From contig CM053801.1 of assembly GCA_028671895.1 (NCBI GenBank), positions 38,692,836 through 38,756,835 of the forward strand: 64,000 bases of DNA, read 5' to 3'. Both the position numbers and the translations under genes were made by a program. The stretch comes from Oenanthe sinensis. Its lineage: Eukaryota; Streptophyta; Magnoliopsida; Apiales; Apiaceae. Of this stretch, positions 56,161 through 64,000 are shown piece after piece. A model generated the notes under the pieces. It saw only the letters and a list, made by a program, of their open reading frames with translations. It had not been told where the DNA came from and searched no databases. Position 1 is the first letter of the stretch, and each line of letters opens with the position of its first letter.

Positions 56161-58151
56161 GTTTGAGTGCCCGCACAAAGAAACCAAAACAAAATGTTCC
56201 CAAGTTCCCCATACCTTGACGCTTACTTACCTGCTCCGATGTGTCATCGACCACCTTACAAAATCAAATAACCCATGTCATGCATCACAAATCTATTTAA
56301 TAAATTAACATTATTGAACTTTATATACACTGCTAATATATTATTCTTATATGCCTTAACATTCATACTCACGTACGTATACCTGGACTATGAGTCAGAA
56401 CAGAGGCCACAATTCACGTTAGCAATTTTAAACATTGATCGTTTTATTTATCTGTTACTATTTATTTTGCGAACACACCACCTTGTTTATCTTACGTCTC
56501 TTACGAAACATATCACTTCATCGTTAGTGTGACAATAAAATTTTTGACCGGAGCGGATCTAGTAAAGGATACGGCAATACGTATCATTTAAAATATTTTT
56601 TTATAAAATTTCATCATTAAAATCTTACAAAAATATCAAGATATCCTTATTAAAATTAAATTTTATAGTGAAGTATTTTTAAAATAATCTTGCCCCCTTA
56701 ATTTTTTCCCCTGCATTTGCGCTGACCCAAACCATTAACAAAATTTTCAGATCTCCACATTATGGCCCCGTTTGTCTGGACTTATAAGCTGAAAAAGTTG
56801 GTATATATGTATTTTTTCTGAAAATAAGTAACTTATTTTCAAATTTGAAAATAAGATTTGGTCTTAAATTTCTAAAATAAATATTAATTTTTAAAAAAAA
56901 TATGAAAATATTTTTTTTAAAAAAGTAACTTATTACTTATAATAACTGCTTGACTGCATCCTGCAGTTTTCAACTCTCGCATTATAAAACTATTCATTTG
57001 AGAATAAAATTATTTGACTATTTAAATTTATGGAAATTTTCTTTATTGCCATCATAAAATTGATTTTTTTATTGGTGTCATTGCATTATATGTGTGACTT
57101 TTATACATGATACACTTATAAATTAAATTTCTTACCAATAATACCACTCGGTTAATAGAATGTTATAAAAACATTAAAACATTGTTTTGTGTTAAAAAAT
57201 TCTCATTGGTGTCATTGTAAAATTGACTTTTATTACCGGTGTCATCACATTTTTGACTCTTACACGTGGTACCCTTTAAATATTAAATATTATTATAATA
57301 ATTTTTAATCAAAAATTAATTTTAATTATAAGTTACTTTTAAAATTATTTATAGTTTTTTTTATTATAATCAAAGGATTTTCACTGTTACTCTAAAATAA
57401 TGACCCGTTAAACAAAGATATATAACAAAATTTTAATTATACATGTTTAAATCAACTATTCCAAAATTATAATTATTTAATTATAAGAATATTATAGTAA
57501 ATCTTATCTATAATTTTAACGACAAATAATAATATATAAATAAATTGGAATCTAATCAACATACATAAAATTAAGATTAAAAAATTAATTTTAAAACTCT
57601 TACTTTTATAAAGTATTTATCGAAATATCCTCTTTATTATAAAATGCATGCACCGGATTCTCTACTTTGTTAGAGATAAAATTAATAGAAAATTATCATC
57701 TAAGAAATTGAAAATTAATTTGAAAATTTCACATAAGATACTAGTAAATATAACTTACTAAACATATAATTTTAATTATTTATATACCACCCCAAAACTT
57801 CGATAAAATTAATTTATTCCTGCTGCCACTCATTCCGTATGCGGAAAAAATACACCCTATTTCTTGCTCATAGGAAATAGACTAATGGGAGCCATGTCAG
57901 GGACCATGCAGGTAATTCTTATCGTATACGTTTAGTAATTACTAGTAGTTTAGAAACCGGATAGTATAATATTAACCACCTATAACCTACATGGGTACTA
58001 TAATAGTTTAGAAACTGGATACTACATGAGCCGTTTGTAAATTTAAAATAATTACTTACAATTTAAATTTATTAAAATTAATAAGTGAACAAGTGTGGGT
58101 CAATTTAAACCTTTTTTGTGTTGTTTTAATATAAAGTAAATAAGGTATAAT
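56161..58151. other. AT-rich spacer, no gene seen
   Basis: GGCCCCGTTTGTCTGGACTT at 56764 is a common MITE-like start, but no partner end was found. Nothing else recognised. Confidence 0.5.
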
Positions 58152-58156
58152 TATAT

Positions 58157-58746
58157 TGTTGAGTAGTGTCAACCCAAGTATCACATCGAGGAGGCAATAG
58201 AAAATACTCTTGTATATAAGCAACCAATAACTACATTAGTATGAGGTCTTTTGGGATATGCCAAAATATAAATCCATGTGGGCTCGGCTCAAAGCGGATA
58301 ATATCATATTATTGTGGAGTTATGACTTGCTTGCGGCCCAATAAATGGTATCAGAGCCAGGTTCGGAGATGGATCTTGGGGGTTATAGGATGCGGTTGTT
58401 CGATGTGGGTGGCCCTCGGTGAACGTACTGAAAAAATCTGTAGAGGCTTGTGTCGAAAGTCTTCCTGAAAAGGTGTTGTGGTCAGGCGGCGTGTCTCGCG
58501 AGTGATGATGACGATAGAGTGGTCACAAGATTTGTGGTTCTTGGTTTGAGGAGAGAATTGTTGGGTAATGTCAACCTAAGTACCACATCGAGGAGGCAAG
58601 AGAAAATACTATTGTATATAAGCAACCAATTAACTCTATTAGTATGAGGCCTTTTGTGATACACCCAAATATAAATTCATGCGGGCTCGGCCCAAAGTGG
58701 ACAATATCATACTATTGTGGAATTAAGGCTTGTTTGTGGCTCAACA
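58157..58746 (+). mobile_element. Complete TRIM retrotransposon
   Basis: 590 bp. LTRs at 58157-58343 and 58559-58746 (TGTTGAGTAGTGTCAACCC and TGTTGGGTAATGTCAACCT starts), PBS TGGTATCAGAGCC at 58346-58358, and a purine tract GAGGAGAGAATTG before the 3' LTR. It is flanked by TATAT (58152-58156 and 58747-58751). The interior of about 215 bp has no coding capacity. The CCACATCGAGGAGGCAA stretch near each LTR start is typical of plant TRIMs. ORFs across it are spurious. Confidence 0.94.
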
Positions 58747-58751
58747 TATAT

Positions 58752-59606
58752 GACAAATATCAAGAGTTCACTAGCCTGAAGGGGATCACTTGTTCTTTAT
58801 CTTATGTTAGCTAATGTAGTAACATGATGATCATACTTCATGGCTGTTTAAAATTGTGTTAAGAGTAAGAACTGCATCTGGTGCTAAAAAGTGACTACTC
58901 AGCACCCAGCTTCTAAAATCATATTTCGGCACTATCACTCAAAGTAGCCACTAACAACCTGCATCTTGCAAAATCAAGAACCTGATATACATACATATCA
59001 ATCTTAAACTTACCAAGGTACTCCACCATATCAGAGTTCCCATGATAGCGCAAGTCAATAGTGCTTCTATACTCCATAAGGAGTGCTTCTATACATCCAT
59101 ATCAATGTTGAACTTACCAAGGTAATTCACTTTCTATAATATTTATAACTCCTCCAAGAATCTTGTTTTAATCCTTCAATGGTTTCTCAAACTCATCACT
59201 CATTCCTTTATTATATTTCTTAGGTATTGGGAAGGACTTCATATTGGCAACATAAGTAGATGATCCTCTAAGTTCCCTCACGGATTCCACATTTTTAGCT
59301 TCTTTGAAGTTTACACCTTTCTTCACTCTTTCTCCTATAATTTATATGACTTCTTCATTCATTGTCCTGGCCTGTTGAATGAAATTTACGTCCCCCTCTA
59401 TTAATAACTTTACATTTTTTATACTTAGTTTAGAATTTAATATTTTGCACATATATATTTTAACCTTATAACATTTTCCATTTTTCTATCTATATTTTCA
59501 TAGAAGAGATACTAAAATCGTGTATAAATATTCAACGTCGAGGCAATAAGTGTTAGATGAGCAATAGACGATAGACCAAAAAGTTTCTTGATAGCTAGCT
59601 TGAGGA
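58752..59606. other. Spacer left of the Gypsy remnant
   Basis: On the minus strand 59170-59400 reads partly open (GERVKKGVNFKEAKNVESV, KSFPIPKKYNKGMSDEFEK) but matches no family I recognise. Confidence 0.4.
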
Positions 59607-60540
59607 TAAAAACTTTTTTTTGGAAGCACTTGCAAGGGAATGAGCCAACATCGTGTCTGCTATTAATGCTGAAGCTGAACCTTTCAAAAGGATTGAGAAA
59701 TCATTTGAAAAAATCGAGAAAGGAGATCCCCATATATGTTTGAAGAAGAAAAATAAGAAGAGAGATAAAACTCCACCATCTGATCACAAAGAAAGTGCTA
59801 AAAGCCCAAATAGGGTGAATATGAAAACCGAGAGGAGGGATTTGAGTCCCCCAACCAGCTATGAAATGAAGGATGACACTTACACACCTCTGAAGGCAAG
59901 CATTAAGCACATATATGAGATAAACAAGGGTAATGGCTTGTTCAGAAGGCCGACTCCTATCAAGTATTGGAAGAATAAAGAGAATAAGAGGTATTGTGTA
60001 TACCATGAATCTTCGAAACATGACACAGATGAGTGTAGGTAGTTGAAGAATGAAATTGAAACTCTAATCAAGGAAGGGTACCTGACTGACCAGGTGAAGA
60101 AGTGTAAGGATGAAAACCCTATCTCAAAGATGGAACCAAAACGTGATTTAAGTAACGAAGATATGGGTACATATAATGACATCAAGTTTGTTAGAGCAAG
60201 TAGTATCTATATTATTTTTGATGGATCTCACATTGCTAAAAACTGAAAGAATGCAATAGATATGCATGCAATAGACATCATGTATAAACTGCTCAGCAAT
60301 GTTAATAGTCTTGCTTCAAATCATCCCAAATTACTTAAGAGGGACTCAACAAACATCACTTTTGCCAATGATGCTTTAATTGTTACAATCCATATCGGTA
60401 TAGTGAATGTTCATAGGTTGTTTATTGATAATGAGAATTCCGTAAATATTTTATATAATGACAGTACGAATCTAGGAAATGTTACAACAAGTTGGGTAAG
60501 GAATTCTAGAAGACTACAAGTTCAAAGGGTTCGTTGTTAG
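59607..60540 (+). pseudogene. Tat/Ogre-like gag end and protease (broken)
   Basis: Reads FLEALARE, a charged stretch, then YCVYHESSKHDTDECR and LKNEIETLIKEGYL, the zinc-finger-like region of Tat-lineage gag. SSIYIIFDGSHIA and HRLFIDNENSVNILYND follow, corresponding to protease, where the expected VDNGAS reads IDNENS, so the catalytic motif is lost. Stops at 60040 and 60244 split it. Confidence 0.82.
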
Positions 60541-60795
60541 TAGAATCTTTAGAAGGAGAAGAAAAGAAAAAGGGGAATATGTTAAACATGATGTATACTT
60601 TTAAATTCCTTGATGAAGAAGATGTTGATCTATAAAACAAGCCACAATCCCAAATCTTGATAATTGAAGCGCTATAAGAGATGAGTTGGTAGAGGGATAT
60701 TAGAATACACCAGTAATGAGGAATCTAATGAGCAAGCCTTTGTCAGAATGAGAAAAAGTAAGGTAATCGTTCCAAAATTATTACCTGTCATTTAG

Positions 60796-61440
60796 TTGGA
60801 AAACGTTTTAGTAGAGCCAAGGGCCCCCGCCCTCCAAGGCACTAGGGGTGAACCTAGTTTTAACTATGACATGGATCCTAGAATGCCTCTTGTAATGGAG
60901 AAGATTGAATTATATGACGCTACAATCTCAATTCTCGATGACCCGAAATATCATTCCAAGTTATTGAAGATTGGCTCTCATGTAAGAGTGTCTGAAAAGA
61001 GAATCTCACCAAATTTTAAAAGAATTTTCTTAATGTGTTTGTTTGGAGTTATTCTGACATGGTGGGGATAGATCTAGAAGCTATGTGTCATTATTTAAAC
61101 ATTGATCCCATTAAAAAATGTATTAGATATAAACGTCATACTATTAGTGTGAGAGAACAAATGCTCTTCGTTAAGAAGTTTATAGGCTGCTAGATGTTTG
61201 CTTGATTAAGGAGTCTTTCTATCCGATATGGTTAACAAATCTCATACTAGTAAGGAAACCCAATTGGAAGTGGAGGACCTGTGTTGATTTAACTGGTTGA
61301 AACAAGGCGCACCTAAAAGATAGCTTTCTTTTGCCAAGTATTTATCAGCTGGTGGATGCCTTAGGCAGTGCCCTTCTTAGTTTCATGGATACGTATTTAA
61401 GATAAAATTAAATTCTCATGTATGAGTCAGACGTATCTCC
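60796..61440 (+). pseudogene. Tat/Ogre-like RT, first partial copy
   Basis: Reads DDPKYHSKLLKIGSHVRVSE, then after a frameshift VWSYSDMVGIDLEAMCHYLN and IDPIKKCIRYKRHT, and further on DSFLLPSIYQLVDALG and LLSFMDTYL. These are the N-terminal RT segments of the lineage up to motif A (LLSFMDAYSGY). It then stops matching. Confidence 0.82.
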
Positions 61441-62385
61441 CTTGAGCTTTGACATCTAACCTTGTTATATGTAAAAGCTCATAAATTTTTTATTTTATTT
61501 TTGGTCACATCTCAAAATATGCTATGTTGGTGTATCATAAAATTATTATATATAATCCAATTACAAAGTTGAATCATTGTATTTAGTGCATCTCAAATTG
61601 CCAAAATTAATATATAATTAACATAAATAATTCAATGAAAAATCAATTAGGTCAACAAAGTAATAGGGTCCATAAGTAAAAAATTAACAAGTCAATGAGA
61701 AAATTTAATAAAACTTATCCTCAAATTCATACCTTAAAAAATGAGAAATTTTAGTTATTTTCCATATAATTTATTTCTTAAAGAAAATGAAATGAGAAGT
61801 TTTAGTTTTATATAATTTTTTTTATGTTGAGAAGAAGATTGTAAGTAGTGCACAAAATAATAGTAAGAAACTTGTGAAAACATATGAGCCGGGTGTTTAA
61901 AATTGGAGTAATTGGTTTTAACCATGACAATGTGAACCAAAAAGTTGTACATACATAGAATTGTTTGGTTTCGTCATAGAAAAATGGTTTTATTGTGCTA
62001 TCAATGATACCCTGCATTTGAAGTTTGATGACATTAAAATAGTGGTTCTTGAAGAAGCTAGATGTCTTGATTTGGTTGATTCATTGCTTGTTTAAAGCAC
62101 GAAACTCAATTCTAAAATTCCTCTTAATTTGGAAAATACAATTTTAAAGATTATTAAGGTTTGTACAAAAGATGAGTTTCAATCTTGGATTCAACTTAAT
62201 GTAGTCTCTACTAGAATTACTACAATTGTGATTATGGTTGTCACTGTTAAACAAATTTATTTTCTTAGTTCTGTTGTTGGAAAACCTACTGCTTGGTTTC
62301 AGGTTCGGAGCTTGGAGCATGCTCTTGAGGCTCATGTGCTGATTGACATTGGAGAACAATGTGTTAAATCTTCTGTTGTGTTAGC
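61441..62385. other. Unidentified segment between duplicated RT copies
   Basis: AT-rich on the left; a 113-codon plus-strand ORF at 62129-62470 runs into the second RT copy and has no recognised domain. It may be an insertion inside the duplicated Gypsy sequence. Confidence 0.4.
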
Positions 62386-62870
62386 TTTCAGTGTTTGCTT
62401 GGAGTCATACCGACTTAGTGGGGATAGATCCAGAAGCTATGTGTTATTATTTGAACATCGATCCCATTAAAAAATGCATTAAATATAAATGTCAATCTGT
62501 TAGTGTGAGAGAACAGATGCTCTTCATAAAGAAGTTTATAGTCTGCTAGATATTTACTTGATTAATGAGTCTTTCTATCCGATATGGTTAGCAAATCTCA
62601 TACTAGTAAGGAAACCTAATTGGAAGTAGAGGACTTGTATTGATTTAACTGGTGTAAATAAGATGCGCCTAAAAGATAGCTTTCTTTTGCCAATAATTTA
62701 TCAGCTGGTGGATGTCTTAGGTTGTGCCCTTCTTAGTTTCATGGATACATATTCAGGGTACAATTAAATTCCCATGTATGAGTCGGATCAAGAGCGTACC
62801 TCCTTTATTACTAACATGGGTTTGTATCATTACATTGGGATGTTCTTCGAATTTGATTAACGCGAAGAAT
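62386..62870 (+). pseudogene. Tat/Ogre-like RT, second partial copy
   Basis: Repeats 61040-61430 at high similarity, then continues further: LLSFMDTYSGYN, IPMYESDQERTSFITNMGLY and HYIGMFFEF. The sequence then jumps to RNase H, omitting the segment that would hold the catalytic YVDD-type motif. Confidence 0.82.
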
Positions 62871-62899
62871 CTTTTTATAAAATAAAGTAATGGATAAGG

Positions 62900-63305
62900 A
62901 AGCCTAATTTGTTAGCCAAGCCGACCGAAAGAGAGACCCTCTTCTTTTACTTAGCAATATCCAAATATTCTATTAGTTTTGTGCTCATCAATGAGGATAT
63001 TGATCTTGAATCTATGGTCTACTATTTAAGTAAGAGGTTTTTGGATATGGAAGTGAGATATATTAACTTGGAGAAGCTGGTATATGCTCTAATTCTAGCC
63101 GCGAGGAAGTTGAGAGCTTACCTCTAGGCACACTAGATTGAGGTAAGAACGACTTATCTAGTGATCAGGTGATGCATGGACTTGATACTTCGGGAAGAAT
63201 GGTCAACCAGGTGATTTAGTTGGGCAATTTGATATTGAGTACAAGCCGAGAAATATAATTAAGGGTCAAGCCCTAATAGATTTTACCTTGGAGTTTCCTG
63301 TTTGA
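62900..63305 (+). pseudogene. Tat/Ogre-like RNase H region (broken)
   Basis: Reads ETLFFYLAISKYSISFVLIN, MVYYLSKRFLDMEVRYINLE and KLVYALILAARKLRAYL, then WAI, IEYKPRNIIKGQALIDFTLE. This is the RT-RNase H connection and RNase H start of Tat-lineage Gypsy pol. It ends where the Copia LTR begins. Confidence 0.83.
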
Positions 63306-63312
63306 TATGAAG

Positions 63313-63812
63313 ATATGATGCTGTCAGAGAATGTCAATCAGAGAATATATAAGCTGATCAGAGTCTAAGTGACGTCATCAGAGTTTAGTCACTGACAGAG
63401 TTTATAATGATCAGAGTTTGACAGTTGTTGTTATTCGAAAAATCAGGACTTGATTGGAGCCTGAAATGGAAGTGTTTGTCTGAATGACAATTACCTTCTT
63501 GAAGCTATCTATTCCGAAGATAATGATCGACAACATATCTCTGTATTAATTAGTCGTTATCTTTGCATTATTTAGATAGGTAGCTGTGTACTTTATAAAC
63601 ACAGGTTTAGGTTTACATTGATGTATCGTTCACAACATATTATTCTCATAACCTAGCAGTTCTTATGAACATCTGGCTTCTTGAGAGAGTTTTGTATTAA
63701 GTTTGTCAAAGTTAATACAAACAATATTTCTTTCTTATACTTGTGTTCTAGAATCGATTGTTTGGTACTATTATATTCAACCCCCTTCTATAATAGTCTA
63801 TTTACTAGTAAA
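63313..63812 (+). repeat. 5' LTR of a right-edge Copia element, with TCAGAGT boxes
   Basis: Begins about TGATGCTGTCAGAGAATG and ends just before the PBS at 63816, after AACCCCCTTCTATAATAG. The boundaries are approximate because the mate LTR lies outside. The TCAGAGT box recurs about seven times at 63325-63425. TATA-like TTTATAAACACAG lies near 63591. Confidence 0.65.
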
Positions 63813-63815
63813 AAT

Positions 63816-63826
63816 TGGTATCAGAG
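63816..63826 (+). other. Primer-binding site, initiator tRNA-Met type
   Basis: TGGTATCAGAG followed by T, one base from the full tRNA-iMet complement. Confidence 0.8.
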
Positions 63827-63861
63827 TAGGCGATTTCTTTTAACCTAAAAGATCTTAAGCA

Positions 63862-64000
63862 ATGTCTGGAAACAAGTATTAAATTATCAGAATTCCAATT
63901 CTTAAAAAGGCTAAATACCCTACTTGGAGGGTGAAGATGATGATGTTCCTGGAAGCCATAGATCCTGACTATTTAGACAAGATTAATGAAGGTCAATATC
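63862..64000 (+). pseudogene. Copia gag start with an early stop
   Basis: ATG at 63862 reads MSGNKY, then TAA at 63880-63882, and in the same frame continues IIRIPILKKAKYPTWRVKMM and MFLEAIDPDYLDKINEGQY to the window edge. This is the N-terminus of a UBN2-type Copia gag. The TAA at codon 7 would stop translation from this ATG. Confidence 0.85.

Larger units (their letters stand above)
59607..63305 (+). mobile_element. Degraded Tat/Ogre-like Gypsy interior
   Basis: Gag C-terminus, protease, RT and RNase H remnants in order on the plus strand, with no LTR in the window. RT is present twice as partial copies and lacks its catalytic centre. The right end is cut by the 5' LTR of a Copia element. 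All frames are broken. Confidence 0.85.

Noticed and set aside
58241..58664. ORFs on both strands.
   Set aside because: They span LTR and interior of the TRIM, which has no coding function.
59170..59400. Minus-strand semi-open frame.
   Set aside because: It contains stops and matches no family I recognise; too weak to call.

Overview
This window is nuclear DNA of a flowering plant, most likely a eudicot with a transposon-rich genome. The evidence is AT-rich intergenic DNA, plant-type LTR retrotransposons with tRNA-iMet or tRNA-Asp primer sites, Stowaway-, hAT- and CACTA-type DNA elements, a spliced plant p24 gene and an AP2/ERF gene. I cannot name the species. No rRNA, tRNA or CRISPR array was seen. 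Only two host genes look intact: a single-exon AP2/ERF transcription factor of the SWVSEIR type (22218-22877, minus) and a four-exon p24-delta cargo-receptor gene (48828-52718, plus). A disrupted unknown ORF (27696-29057, minus) and one orphan terminal exon (54133-54210, minus) are the other gene-like items.

Region by region. 1-3736 is one end of a minus-strand Sirevirus-like Copia element. 4470-18956 is a 3'-truncated minus-strand Copia element. Its integrase is interrupted by a 9.35-kb Gypsy (Athila-like) element at 6281-15631 with target duplication CTTAT. That Gypsy element carries a solo Sirevirus-like LTR in its leader (7774-9238, duplication GTTGG) and a CACTA fragment in its 3' LTR (14152 to about 15262). 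It encodes an intact gag-protease but no reverse transcriptase. 19210-19821 is a hAT-type MITE (duplication AATCTCAG). 22.1-23.1 kb is the ERF gene. 24-27 kb holds MITEs and an RT-family remnant. 30485-31819 is a solo LTR (duplication CTGAT) with a GCTGTC tandem array.

33.2-45.1 kb is one minus-strand LINE cut into pieces. It is interrupted by a 320-bp MITE (33486-33805), by a pol-less Sirevirus-like element (34285-40715, duplication TTAAC) and by a Copia element (40737-44518, duplication ATCAG). The last two insertion sites are only 11 bp apart. 46913-47070 is a very short solo LTR (duplication ATACA), followed by a perfect foldback. 48.8-52.7 kb is the p24 gene, with a GC-AG second intron and a MITE and a 154-bp duplication in intron 1. 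55.1-56.2 kb is a second RT-family remnant. 58157-58746 is a complete TRIM (duplication TATAT). 59.6-63.3 kb is a degraded Tat/Ogre-like Gypsy pol. 63.3 kb to the right edge is the 5' end of another Copia element.

The main theme is non-autonomous retrotransposition. One element keeps gag-protease without polymerase, another keeps part of gag plus an env-like region without pol, and a TRIM keeps no protein. Several unrelated LTRs here carry their own short repeated boxes upstream of the likely promoter.
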